In this document: positions 1 through 8,177 of the stretch, one piece after another
Layout: every line of letters starts with the position of its first letter
Numbering within the stretch: the stretch's first letter is position 1
Assembly (NCBI GenBank): GCA_965197545.1
Contig: CBDANJ010000008.1
Span: 1,488,001-1,552,000, forward strand
Reading direction: 5' to 3'
DNA length: 64,000 nucleotides
From: CATOSP01 sp965197545
GTDB lineage: Bacteria; Chloroflexota; Dehalococcoidia; Lucifugimonadales; UBA3495
Notes under the pieces: generated by a model
The model's input: the letters and a program-made list of their open reading frames with translations, nothing else
What the model was told of the DNA's origin: nothing
Databases searched by the model: none
Position numbers and translations under genes: made by a program

Positions 1-31
1 TAACTTCGGTGCGGGTCTTTTCAATCGTCAT
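1..31 (-). CDS. Start of an unidentified gene, cut by the window edge
   Basis: On the minus strand an ATG at 31-29 opens a frame reading MTIEKTRTEV to the window edge. A strong Shine-Dalgarno (AGGAGGAG) lies 3-4 bases upstream, at about 35-42, which is the main evidence for a real start. It follows the cupin gene on the same strand with a gap of about 55 bases, so it is probably the next cistron of the sulfur cluster. Ten codons are too few to name a product. Confidence 0.55.
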   Translation of the reverse strand, partial: MTIEKTRTEV

Positions 32-86
32 AGTCTCCTCCTATGAATGGTCCAAGCGGAGATTCACGGTTTTATTCCAGACGGTT

Positions 87-437
87 TTATTCCAGGTAGC
101 TTGTTTCTAGTTCGGCTGCCGGATAAGTTACCATCAACCGGACAGGAATCCAGAGCTTGTTCACCAGCTTATAGGGTACCCCTGGTGGGACCACCAAGGT
201 AACCCCGGCCCTTACCGTGGTCAACTCATCGTCCAAGACGATTTGAACCGCCCCAGACATAACCATGACGGCGATGTCGGTAGGGTGGGTCTGGAGGCGG
301 CCTTCCCATCCGGGTTGAAGCTCGACCTCTTTGATTGTCAGGGATACGGCGCCCTGTTCGCTGGAAACCAGTGTGCGTTCGCGCGCGTAGTCTACCACCG
401 ATGACATGGGCACCGCACTGTTCTCGATAATCGGCAT
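87..437 (-). CDS. Small cupin-fold protein
   Basis: A 116-residue protein with a single cupin barrel. The pattern fits the family: a Gly-rich turn with HP near the first motif (residues about 46-55, GRLQTHPTD), a DDE..TVRAG strand around 70-78 and VVPPGVPYKL around 82-91 as second motif. Metal-ligand histidines are sparse (only one clear His in motif 1), so it may be a sensor or binding protein rather than an enzyme. The ATG is preceded by a purine-rich AAAGGGG. It follows the sulfite-oxidase-like gene on the same strand, with a hairpin in between, so it may be a weakly coupled or separately transcribed member of the cluster. Substrate unknown. Confidence 0.7.
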   Translation of the reverse strand: MPIIENSAVPMSSVVDYARERTLVSSEQGAVSLTIKEVELQPGWEGRLQTHPTDIAVMVMSGAVQIVLDDELTTVRAGVTLVVPPGVPYKLVNKLWIPVRLMVTYPAAELETSYLE

Positions 438-459
438 TTAGACCCCTTTCTGGATACTG

Positions 460-491
460 CCGGCGAATAGTTGAAATAGACTATTCGCCGG
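460..491. terminator. 12-bp stem hairpin between sulfite oxidase and cupin genes
   Basis: Two perfect 12-base arms (CCGGCGAATAGT at 460-471 and ACTATTCGCCGG at 480-491) enclose an 8-base loop. It lies between the stop of the sulfite-oxidase-like gene and the start of the cupin gene, both on the minus strand. Further short copies of the ACTATTC..CCGG unit follow at 492-512. There is no clear T-run, so it may be a Rho-dependent pause, an mRNA-stabilising hairpin or a REP-like unit rather than a classical terminator. Confidence 0.6.
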
Positions 492-505
492 ACTATTCAG
501 CCGGA

Positions 506-1699
506 CTATTCAATCGTGATGTCATAGCCGACGACGGCGCTGAAATTCTTCCGCATATTATTATAGCGCGGCTCTTGGGACTGGACTCTGCCTGCCGCAT
601 CGGTTGCGCGTGACATTACCTTGTATTGGCCTGGCTTGTCAGCGTCCCAAAGGTAGGACCAGCGGACCCACATCCAACGGTCGATGGGCTCCTCCAGGCG
701 CGCGGATTGCCAGGCGCTGCCCCCGTCCACCGATACTTCCACCTGGGTGATAGTCCCGCCGCCGCTCCAGGCGTAACCGCGGACCACATGGGTACCTCTG
801 GGCAGGGTGTCGGTGTCGTCGTTGGGCTGGGTGACCATGGACTTGACGCCGATGGTGGTGATGAGTTCCTTGTTCGGGTCGTCGGGTGAATCGCCGTAAT
901 AGTAGAAGTTGTAGTGGTACCAGCAATCGGGCTCATGGTCCAATACCTCCAACTTCCACAACCACTTCACCGACCAGTTCCCCGACCAACCGGGCACCAG
1001 CAAACGCACCGGGGCCCCGTGGAGGTGCTCCAGCATTTGTCCGTTCTGGGCCACGGCCAGCAGAGTGTCCGGGTGCAGGGCTTTTTCAAGGGGCAGACCC
1101 TTGTCGTAGAAGAAGGGCTGAGTGCCCTCGGCTGCCGAGGCCGGGACGCCCTTGTCCCAACCCTCGGCCCGGACATGCGTGGCGCGGCCGGTTAGCCCAG
1201 CCTCGTTCAGGACCGCCGCCAGGGGAACGCCGGTCCACTCGCTGGCGCTGAGGATCATCCGTTCCTGATTGCGGGAAGGCCTGGCCCCCTCACCCTTAAA
1301 ATACTCGAAGTAAGTGGCGTCGCTGCCCGAGCATTCCATGATCGTGCGGACTGTGCGGCCTGGGAATTGCCGCAGGCTGTCGTAATCTATAGTCAGCGGG
1401 TTCTTTACTTCCCCCTCTACTTTCAGGGACCACTTGTCGGTTGAGACCACTTCCGGGATGGCGAAGTGCTGCACCACGTAATGCAGTTCCGTAGGGGTAA
1501 TGAGGCCTTCCAGGTCCATTACGGGAGTGCGCACCCGTTGGACTCGGCCCTCGTCATCCAGCAGATTTACCGGGTTCACCTTTGAACTGGGCCATCCGTA
1601 CCATTGCCCCAGCGAATGGGGGTTGGTTGACTGCGGCCCTCCGGGGCCATCCATCTGTAGGAAGTCGGGGACTGCCCCCTCGTCCTGCCTGGTAGCCAT
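506..1699 (-). CDS. Sulfite oxidase-family molybdenum cofactor enzyme
   Basis: A 397-residue protein of the sulfite oxidase / SorA / SoxC group. An N-terminal molybdopterin-binding domain (about residues 70-270) contains the expected single Cys ligand to Mo at residue 123 in TIMECSGSD (most relatives have ECAGN). A Moco dimerisation, immunoglobulin-like domain follows at about 290-395. No heme domain and no obvious Sec or Tat signal peptide is seen, so it is probably cytoplasmic or its signal is missing. Family role: oxidation of sulfite to sulfate, or of related oxyanions, with electrons passed to a cytochrome. Its neighbours are a multi-rhodanese protein and an MFS transporter, supporting a role in sulfur compound oxidation. 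The exact substrate is not provable from sequence. Confidence 0.85.
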   Translation of the reverse strand: MATRQDEGAVPDFLQMDGPGGPQSTNPHSLGQWYGWPSSKVNPVNLLDDEGRVQRVRTPVMDLEGLITPTELHYVVQHFAIPEVVSTDKWSLKVEGEVKNPLTIDYDSLRQFPGRTVRTIMECSGSDATYFEYFKGEGARPSRNQERMILSASEWTGVPLAAVLNEAGLTGRATHVRAEGWDKGVPASAAEGTQPFFYDKGLPLEKALHPDTLLAVAQNGQMLEHLHGAPVRLLVPGWSGNWSVKWLWKLEVLDHEPDCWYHYNFYYYGDSPDDPNKELITTIGVKSMVTQPNDDTDTLPRGTHVVRGYAWSGGGTITQVEVSVDGGSAWQSARLEEPIDRWMWVRWSYLWDADKPGQYKVMSRATDAAGRVQSQEPRYNNMRKNFSAVVGYDITIE

Positions 1700-1739
1700 T
1701 ATCGAATCCTCCTAAGCGGCCTCTTAGTATCGTAGGACA

Positions 1740-3317
1740 TTAGCTTTCGTACTTCTCTCCCAGGGCGGTTTCCCATCTGAGATAATTCATCATGTCGGCG
1801 TAATTGCGGTCCGGCCCCGACGCCACCAGGTCGTTGGGGGAGCCCATGACACCGGACAGCCCGGTCTCCACCGCCAGTCCGGCCCGTCTCCAGGCAGCCA
1901 TGCCGCCGTCCAGGGCCGAAACGTTTTGGTAACCCTGGCTTTGCAAAGCCGCGGCCGCCAGCACGGCGTTGGCCGTATCATTGGCGGTGACGGCGATGTT
2001 CGTGGTCTTGTCCGGGGCGAATCCGCCTATCTGGATTTCGAGCCAACCCCTGGGTACCCAGTGGGCTCCCTTGACGTGACCCCTGGAGAAATCCTGGCTG
2101 GTGTCGACAAATATGGTAACCGGTGGGGGCGAACCGTCAAGTTCCTGCGCCGAAACCAAAGGGACCCCGCTTCGTGCTTCGGCCAGGCCAAGAGGCTCTT
2201 CCTCGACGGTCTCCTTTTCCAGGGAATGTCCCGCCGCTGTCCAGGCTGTCATCCCTCCCGCCACGGCATAGACTTCTTGCACGCCTAGCTGGCGGTACCA
2301 GGACGCGGCCACGGTTGACCTGACCTTGCCGTCGCAGGCGAACACTATGGCGGTGTTCTTGACCACGGCGACATCGTCGGACCGCTGGACAGCCTGTCCG
2401 CCGGGGAACCAGCGGAATCCGGGGATATGACCTTCGCGGTACTCCTGCTCGGTCCGCACGTCTATGAGGTAGACGCTCTCGCGGTCTCGCCGGGCCATCA
2501 CCTCCTGCAAGCCTGCGGGGTCCAGGTACCGAACTCCGTCCTCTTGGGCCAGGGTGTCGGCGTAGGCTTCGGCGGCGGCCAGTCCTTCCGGCGATGGACG
2601 GGGCAGATCGAGGCGGTCGCCGCCGGACTCAAGCTCGTAACCCGCCAATACCCAGCCGGAAGTCCCATTTTTCAAACCGAATATGTTCGTCAGCCCCATG
2701 CGCTGTAGCACTCGGGTGCCGATGATGCTTCTGGTCCTGCCGGCGCAGTTGATGATGACTGTCGTATCGGGGTCCAGGTCCTTCTTGATATCGGTGATTC
2801 TGAAGGCCAGCTCTCCGCCGGGGACGCTGCGCCCGCCGGGAATGCAGAAGCGCTGGTACTCTTCAGGCGTCCTGGTGTCCAGGATCACCATCTTGTCCCC
2901 GCGTTCCATGCGTTGGTGCAGGTCCTCGGCGTCGATCTCCGGCACGTGGTTCACCACTTCCATCTTCTCGCCGAAGTCCTTGCTGGGTACGTTGCTGCCC
3001 CATTCCGTGGGGTAGTCTCGAGAGGCCCAGCGGTTGATGCCCGCCTCCAGGACCGAGACATGCCGGTATCCCAGGGCTTCCAAAGACGCGCCTGCAAGCT
3101 GGGCGCGCCGGCCATCGTCATCACAGACCACCACATGGGTGTCCCTGTGCGGCGCTGCTTGGCCTATGGTTGCTTCCAGCGCGCGCCGGGGGATGGAACT
3201 GGAGCTGGGGATGTGGGAGCTGTTGTACTCGCCTGCCTCCCGGACGTCGATCAGGGCAAATTGGGAATCACCCGCCAAAAGAGAGTCTAGAGATTCGACA
3301 GAGAGCGTTTCGACCAT
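1740..3317 (-). CDS. Four-domain rhodanese (sulfurtransferase)
   Basis: 525 residues made of four consecutive rhodanese-like domains of about 125 residues. Active-site loops are visible: Cys65 (VVVCDDDGRR), Cys191 (NCAGRTRS) and Cys328 (ACDGKVRS). The fourth domain has TAND at the same place and lacks the cysteine, so it is likely structural or regulatory. Domains 2 and 3 have the canonical CxGxxRS loop and should carry persulfide. Family role: transfer of sulfane sulfur between thiosulfate or persulfide donors and thiol acceptors. It is directly upstream of the sulfite-oxidase-like gene with a 40-base gap, so both are probably on one transcript: rhodanese could release sulfite that the molybdoenzyme oxidises. 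This coupling is inference. Confidence 0.88.
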   Translation of the reverse strand: MVETLSVESLDSLLAGDSQFALIDVREAGEYNSSHIPSSSSIPRRALEATIGQAAPHRDTHVVVCDDDGRRAQLAGASLEALGYRHVSVLEAGINRWASRDYPTEWGSNVPSKDFGEKMEVVNHVPEIDAEDLHQRMERGDKMVILDTRTPEEYQRFCIPGGRSVPGGELAFRITDIKKDLDPDTTVIINCAGRTRSIIGTRVLQRMGLTNIFGLKNGTSGWVLAGYELESGGDRLDLPRPSPEGLAAAEAYADTLAQEDGVRYLDPAGLQEVMARRDRESVYLIDVRTEQEYREGHIPGFRWFPGGQAVQRSDDVAVVKNTAIVFACDGKVRSTVAASWYRQLGVQEVYAVAGGMTAWTAAGHSLEKETVEEEPLGLAEARSGVPLVSAQELDGSPPPVTIFVDTSQDFSRGHVKGAHWVPRGWLEIQIGGFAPDKTTNIAVTANDTANAVLAAAALQSQGYQNVSALDGGMAAWRRAGLAVETGLSGVMGSPNDLVASGPDRNYADMMNYLRWETALGEKYES

Positions 3318-3385
3318 CGCCGGTCAACCTCCGTAAGTGGGGTTCGTCAGGGAATGATTCCCTGGGCTTTAGGTCCGACTCCAGC

Positions 3386-4723
3386 TTACCCGGAGGGAAC
3401 GGGCGCGGGAGTGCGGGCACTTTCGGGAAGGGACTGCTCCCAGTCCGGGATCAGGACCCTGGAAGTGGGTTCCAGGAAGAGGATGCAGGCCGCTCCTCCC
3501 AGGCTGGTGAATATCGAGATTAACCACGCCACGTTGTATGACCCGAACATGTCAAATACCACTCCCCCGAGCAACCCCCCCAAGGCCATGCCCAGACCCG
3601 AGCCCATGCTCTGGAACCCGAATATGGTCCGGACCGGACCCATGCCGTAGTACTGACGGTTAATCACCAGGAACGCGGACATCTCTCCGCCCAGGCCAAG
3701 GCCGAACAGAACGGAGAAAATATAAAACTGCCAGGGAGACGCGGTCCAGAAGAGCATGGCAACGGTCACGCCCTGAATCGCGTAAGCCAATGCCATGACC
3801 CATTTCGCCCCCATACGGTCGGCCAGGATGGGAACGGCCAATCTGCTGGCGATGCTGGCGAAGGAGTAGAGGCTAACTATCCAGGAGGCCGACGCAAGGG
3901 ATACACCCTGACTGACGGCGTAGGTCACCGCCCAGACCATAATGATGGAATGGCCGACGCATCCGAGGTGATGAATGGCTATCAGGTTCCAAAATGCCCT
4001 GGTGCGCCGTGCGTGTTGCAGGAATACTTTCGACCGAAGCTTGGTCACGGTGGAGTCGGTGTTAACCACGGGTGGAGGGTCGTTGTCGCTGGCCCCGTAG
4101 GGGCTCTTACCCTTGTCGGCGGGCTCCCCTGGAAATAACAAGACCAGAGTCACGGTGATGACCCCGCCAATGGCCGGGAGAATCCAGAAAGCGGTCTGCC
4201 AATCCACATTTGACAGCAGAAGGGCCAATGCGGGAGCCATGACCGAAGCCCCCATCCCGCCAGCAGCCTGCTGCACTCCAACGGCGATGCCCAACCGCTT
4301 GCGGAACCACGCCGCGACGGTGGTTGGAATGTTCACCCGGAACATGGCCTGGGACACCCCCAGCACCACGCTGTAGTAGAGGTAAAGTTGCCAGACCTCG
4401 GTAATGGTGCTCAGCAGCAGCAATCCGATGATGTAGCAAGCCGTGGCCATTATCAGGGAGCGGCGCGCCCCGTATCGGTCTCCAATCCAGCCAGCCGCCG
4501 GCGACAAGACCGCCCCGACTACGCTCCGAAACACGTAGGCCAGGGAAATTGCGGTGAGGCTCCACTCAAACTTGTCCAGAATTACCGGGATAAGAACGGA
4601 GAAAGCCTGGCTGATGGCGTTGGTGGTGACCTGGAGGAGCACCGCTATGCCGACTACGACCCAGGCGTAGTGGTACATCGAGCCCACCCGGCCCTTTTGC
4701 GGGGTTAGGGCTGGTTCTACCAC
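3386..4723 (-). CDS. Major facilitator superfamily transporter
   Basis: 445 residues with about 12 hydrophobic segments in two halves joined by a charged loop (about residues 205-245). The MFS signature in loop 2-3 is recognisable as GWIGDRYGARR (about residues 78-88), and its second-half counterpart as PILADRMGAKW. Overall it resembles the oxalate/formate antiporter-like and monocarboxylate branches of the family. It opens the minus-strand sulfur cluster, so it could import an organic acid or organosulfonate, but the substrate cannot be read from sequence. The C-terminal tail after the last helix is short and proline rich. Confidence 0.82.
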   Translation of the reverse strand: MVEPALTPQKGRVGSMYHYAWVVVGIAVLLQVTTNAISQAFSVLIPVILDKFEWSLTAISLAYVFRSVVGAVLSPAAGWIGDRYGARRSLIMATACYIIGLLLLSTITEVWQLYLYYSVVLGVSQAMFRVNIPTTVAAWFRKRLGIAVGVQQAAGGMGASVMAPALALLLSNVDWQTAFWILPAIGGVITVTLVLLFPGEPADKGKSPYGASDNDPPPVVNTDSTVTKLRSKVFLQHARRTRAFWNLIAIHHLGCVGHSIIMVWAVTYAVSQGVSLASASWIVSLYSFASIASRLAVPILADRMGAKWVMALAYAIQGVTVAMLFWTASPWQFYIFSVLFGLGLGGEMSAFLVINRQYYGMGPVRTIFGFQSMGSGLGMALGGLLGGVVFDMFGSYNVAWLISIFTSLGGAACILFLEPTSRVLIPDWEQSLPESARTPAPVPSG

Positions 4724-5076
4724 GGGGATTCCCGGATTTGTCGCCGAATCGCAGCGTGGGAGCGGTTGTTAAACGAAAAACTACACATTTTGGGGGTTTG
4801 TAAATTATGGTCACCACCCCTTTCAGTGTCAAGGGATAGAGGTTAATACCCTATATTCAGCACACACCGGTCACCACCCTCGTTCCGGACGAACGTCCCA
4901 ACATTCTGGCGCAATCCGAAATCCAGGAAGTTAACGTAGCCAGCATTACTCCTGCCTGGAATGATGGGAGCGATGGGCTATGGCTGACCGGGAGCCTCTG
5001 TATGCTAAAATGTGGCGGCTGTCATCCTCTCTCTCCCGGCGCATAGGGATGCAATTATCACCCGGAGAGGGCAATC
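4724..5076. other. Divergent intergenic region with promoter-like signals
   Basis: This 353-base gap separates the minus-strand MFS gene from the plus-strand small-protein gene. A TGCTAAAAT box at about 5001-5009, resembling an extended -10, lies about 70 bases before the TTG start of the downstream gene. The same TATGYTAAAATG context recurs near 8088 upstream of another gene. No convincing -35, RNA gene or repeat was seen. Confidence 0.4.
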
Positions 5077-5340
5077 TTGGACGACCAGGACTTTATCCGG
5101 CGCATCCAGGAAAAGATCGAGCGAATGGCCGAATGCTCCGTGAATGTGCAAGTCGACCACGAAGACGAGAACCAACTAAAGGTCGAGCTGTCCCCCAAAG
5201 TGCCCCTGGTGGTGATGGGATCGAACATCTACGAATATTCCGGGTTCGCCAGGATGTGCATCGAATACGCCGCCGCCTCGCTCCGTCAACGGCGCCCCAT
5301 CGAAGTCCTCGAGTTCCACGTCCTCCTGGCGCGGAACTGA
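5077..5340 (+). CDS. Conserved-looking small protein of unknown function
   Basis: 87 residues, acidic N-terminal half (DDQDFIRRIQEKIERM then a VQVDHEDENQLKVEL strand-like stretch), no Cys, no membrane segment. The start is a TTG with GGAGAGG seven bases upstream at 5064-5070; this decides the start, because there is no upstream ATG in frame with a better site. It is followed after 13 bases by a small membrane protein on the same strand, so the two are likely co-transcribed. I do not recognise the family. Confidence 0.6.
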   Translation: MDDQDFIRRIQEKIERMAECSVNVQVDHEDENQLKVELSPKVPLVVMGSNIYEYSGFARMCIEYAAASLRQRRPIEVLEFHVLLARN

Positions 5341-5353
5341 CCACCTTTTACCC

Positions 5354-5869
5354 ATGGCTCAAGGAGACAGGAGGCCTGCGGAGACCCGCTCATGGCGAAA
5401 GACGCTCGGCGGCCTTTGGGACAGGATTAACCAGACCCAGGCGGCCGTACCTGGTCCGCGGCCGTGGTACTACCACAACTGGTTCCTGATTCCCGCCTTC
5501 ATCTTCGGCTGGCCCATACTTTACGTGTCGCTCTGGCCTGCGTGGGCAGTGCTGATTATCAGGTCGCCTTGGCACACCGGGTTCATCACCGGGACTCTCT
5601 CATGGGCAATGCTGCTGGCTGGCGGCACGATGATCGTGGTGAGGTTCAGGGAACCGGATGTCAACCTGCTCGAATTGGCGGCCTTGATCGCCCCTGGTCT
5701 CGTGGTGACCGGGATCACTCAGGCGCATTGGAGCAAGCATAAGTCTGATTATCCAATTGCGAAGCCAGAGGAATCGCCTGCCGCGCCGGTCCCCGGAAGA
5801 CCGGCCCAAGAGCCCACGACCCAGCGCTCCAGAAGGCGCAGAAGGAAAGGGGCGCGTAACAGACGATAG
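5354..5869 (+). CDS. Small membrane protein with basic C-terminal tail
   Basis: 171 residues. Three hydrophobic stretches are visible: about residues 43-68 (two adjacent or one long segment, rich in Trp), 76-95 and 103-122. The C-terminus (about 148-171) is Pro/Arg rich and ends in a run of arginines and lysines, expected to be cytoplasmic. No enzymatic motif is seen. It overlaps nothing and is 13 bases after the previous gene; function unknown. Confidence 0.6.
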   Translation: MAQGDRRPAETRSWRKTLGGLWDRINQTQAAVPGPRPWYYHNWFLIPAFIFGWPILYVSLWPAWAVLIIRSPWHTGFITGTLSWAMLLAGGTMIVVRFREPDVNLLELAALIAPGLVVTGITQAHWSKHKSDYPIAKPEESPAAPVPGRPAQEPTTQRSRRRRRKGARNRR

Positions 5870-5879
5870 ACCTTTGGAG

Positions 5880-6314
5880 CTAGAGCGCGACCACCGCCGA
5901 CCCCTGACCCATGGACTCGCCCTTGTCATCCTCCACCGCCAACCGGCACTCGACCAGCCGCAGGCCCCCATCCTCTCGTTTCGAGGAGACCACCCCGGTA
6001 AGGCTGATGATGTCCCCCTCTCGCACAGGCGCGGAGAATTCCAGTTCCAGACTATTGCCGGGGGCATCGCGGCTGGCGATGGGGAACCCTTTCTCCAATA
6101 GCTCGTAGGCGTACGCCCTTAGCGCCCCTTCAGACAGGCAGATGGCGTCGTCAACTTCAAGACTGTCCGCGGCGTCAACCGAAGCGGGACCCGATTCCGC
6201 GAGAGCGTTCAAGCGGGCTATGGTCTCTTTGGTCTCAAATTTCACGAGCACCGGCAACCGGTCTCCCACGGAGACGGACTCAAATGTCGTGGTCATTGCC
6301 CAGAGGTCCGGCAT
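5880..6314 (-). CDS. MaoC/FAS1-like hotdog-fold protein (putative acyl dehydratase)
   Basis: 144 residues, pattern of the MaoC-like / N-terminal dehydratase hotdog family: an N-terminal VSVGDRLPVLVKFETKETI segment, a central helix region with AYAYELLEKGFP, then SLELEFSAPVREGDIISLTG, which is the typical hotdog strand with the [RP]-x-G-D turn, and a final REDGGLRLVECRLAVEDDKG strand pair. The usual catalytic Asp/His pair of R-specific hydratases is not evident, so it may be a non-catalytic or divergent thioester-binding member. The first ATG has GGGAG nine bases upstream; an internal ATG at 6296 is the alternative. It converges with the membrane protein gene. Confidence 0.62.
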   Translation of the reverse strand: MPDLWAMTTTFESVSVGDRLPVLVKFETKETIARLNALAESGPASVDAADSLEVDDAICLSEGALRAYAYELLEKGFPIASRDAPGNSLELEFSAPVREGDIISLTGVVSSKREDGGLRLVECRLAVEDDKGESMGQGSAVVAL

Positions 6315-6444
6315 GGCCTATGCTCCCGGCGGTGAATTTTTTCCGCTCGCGCCCTTGCGAGAGATGCGTGTGGTGGTCGACCATTTTATATTCTATCTTG
6401 ATGCGTGCGCTCTATATCAAAAGATTACCAGGAGGAAGGTCTTA

Positions 6445-7155
6445 ATGGCATCTGATGAGACTTATAGCAGGGGGATGGTGGTGGTGGCTCACCCCGACGA
6501 CGCCGAGTGGATGTGCGCCGGTACCGTGGCCAAGTGGTGCGCCGAAGGCTGGCACGTGGTCTACGTCCTCTGCACCGATGGAAGCAAGGGGAGCGACGAC
6601 CCTGGTATGAGCAGTGAGACCCTTGCGAGTATCCGGGAGGCCGAGCAACGGGAAGCTTGCGGGGTGCTGGGAGTGGCGGAGGTGGTCTTCCTGGGTCACC
6701 CAGACGCCTACCTGGAGCCTACTTTGGAGCTACGCAAAGAGCTTGCCCGTGAGATTCGGAGGCACCGTCCCGACGTGCTGATCACGGAAAACCCAATTAG
6801 GAACCTTTCAGACCGGGTCTACTTGGCCCATCCGGACCACCTGGCGGCAGGTGAGGCCGCGATGGCCGCTGTCTTTCCCACAGCCCGCGACCGGCTTACG
6901 TTTCCGGACCTGCTGGAGGAGGGACTAGAGCCCCACAAGGTTAAGGAAGTCTGGATTGGCGGCGGCGAGGAAGGCTCCGACATGTTCATCGACGTCACGG
7001 ACCACATGGACAAGGCGCTGGAAGCCTTGAAAACCCACCGTTCCCAGGTCACCGAAGAGGATGCCAATGAGTGGTTCCCCCTGGGCAGACTTGAAACAGC
7101 CAGGAAGGTGGGCTTTCAGTTTGCCGAAGCTTTCAAGGTTATTCGCTTGGGGTGA
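6445..7155 (+). CDS. PIG-L / LmbE-family Zn-dependent deacetylase
   Basis: 236 residues. The N-terminal zinc motif AHPDDAE (residues 15-21) and a second HPDH-containing motif (YLAHPDHLAAGEA) are diagnostic of the PIG-L family, which removes acetyl groups from N-acetylglucosamine-type substrates, including bacillithiol and mycothiol precursors. An open frame extends upstream to about 6142, but the ATG at 6445 has an excellent AGGAGGAAGG at 6430-6439 and starts just before the conserved strand, so I use it. No membrane segment. Neighbours do not define the substrate; thiol-cofactor synthesis, glycan turnover or degradation of an acylated compound are all possible. Confidence 0.85.
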   Translation: MASDETYSRGMVVVAHPDDAEWMCAGTVAKWCAEGWHVVYVLCTDGSKGSDDPGMSSETLASIREAEQREACGVLGVAEVVFLGHPDAYLEPTLELRKELAREIRRHRPDVLITENPIRNLSDRVYLAHPDHLAAGEAAMAAVFPTARDRLTFPDLLEEGLEPHKVKEVWIGGGEEGSDMFIDVTDHMDKALEALKTHRSQVTEEDANEWFPLGRLETARKVGFQFAEAFKVIRLG

Positions 7156-7166
7156 TCGCCCGGTTT

Positions 7167-7946
7167 CTACGCAGGTTTATGAGCGACAACCTTCACGCTG
7201 GAAACGTTCATCGGCACGCCTTCGTCGTCGCACCGGGCGGTCTCTTCGGTGATGGTGATCCCCTCGAAGCCCGCCTTGCGTAGCCGGTCAAGGTATACGT
7301 CCCGATGCTCGGCTCCAGCGATGCAGGACGCCCAAGCCTCGGGGTCGGTGCGGGCTGGACCTTCATGCGTGTTGGACATCATGTCAGAGATGTGAATGCG
7401 GCCGCCGGAAGCCAGCACCCTGAACGTCTCCTGAAAGACCGCGTCCTTGTCCGGTGACAGGCAGACTACGCAGTTGGAAATGACCACGTCCACCGAGGAG
7501 TCGGGCAAGGGCATATTTTCCATCTCGCCCTGCACGAACTCCACGTTGGTCAACCCCAGGTTGGCCTGGTTTGTCCGCGCCAACTCCAGCATGTCGGGAG
7601 TCATATCCAGGCCGAAGACGTGACCCGAGTCTCCCACCTGGTTGGCCGCGAGAAAACAATCGATGCCGCCTCCCGAACCCAGGTCCAGCACTCTTTCCCC
7701 TTTTTTGAGGTCGGCCAGTGCGGTTGGGTTGCCGCAGCCTGCCGACGCCGCGATGGACTCAGCGGGCAGACCGGCGAGCTGTCCCTCGTTGTAAAGCCGC
7801 AACGCCCGGTCCATGTCCGCGGGACTGCAACAAGCGGCCTCACCGCCTGCGGGTTGCTCGACCACGGTGAGTTGGATCACTCCCTTGGCGCGGGAGCCGT
7901 ACCGTTCCCGGACCAGCCGTTTGATCTCGTCTGATTGAGTAGCCAC
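7167..7946 (-). CDS. arsM: Arsenite S-adenosylmethionine methyltransferase-like protein (ArsM type)
   Basis: 259 residues, class I SAM methyltransferase. SAM motif I is VLDLGSGGGIDC (residues 86-97). Cysteines match the ArsM layout: a CC pair at 39-40, Cys71 in SAGCGNP, Cys159 in ISNCVVCLSPDK and Cys208 in ASCIAGA; in characterised ArsM proteins cysteines at the last three positions bind As(III). The usual SNCVINLSP reads SNCVVCLSP here, adding a cysteine. The start is GTG with GGAGG upstream. No other ars gene (arsR, arsB, acr3) is nearby, so arsenic as substrate is inferred from the cysteines; another thiophilic metalloid (selenium, antimony) cannot be excluded. Confidence 0.83.
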   Translation of the reverse strand: MATQSDEIKRLVRERYGSRAKGVIQLTVVEQPAGGEAACCSPADMDRALRLYNEGQLAGLPAESIAASAGCGNPTALADLKKGERVLDLGSGGGIDCFLAANQVGDSGHVFGLDMTPDMLELARTNQANLGLTNVEFVQGEMENMPLPDSSVDVVISNCVVCLSPDKDAVFQETFRVLASGGRIHISDMMSNTHEGPARTDPEAWASCIAGAEHRDVYLDRLRKAGFEGITITEETARCDDEGVPMNVSSVKVVAHKPA

Positions 7947-8177
7947 GTTCTACCTCCTGATTGCGCTGCGCCCAATGGATATGTCCTAAGTATACAATGG
8001 CAGGCTTCTTCCGGTGTGGGCAGGGCGCGGGCGGTCTCGACTGACATGGCCCAGGGCGTGGGCGGGAAGGTTGTATGTTAAAATGGGCCAGCCCGATAAG
8101 GTCTAATTTCCCAGCCGAATCAGAGTCGACAGGCGATGAATTCCAAGCTTAGTCGAGGAGGTCTGAAGGAGGTCTGA

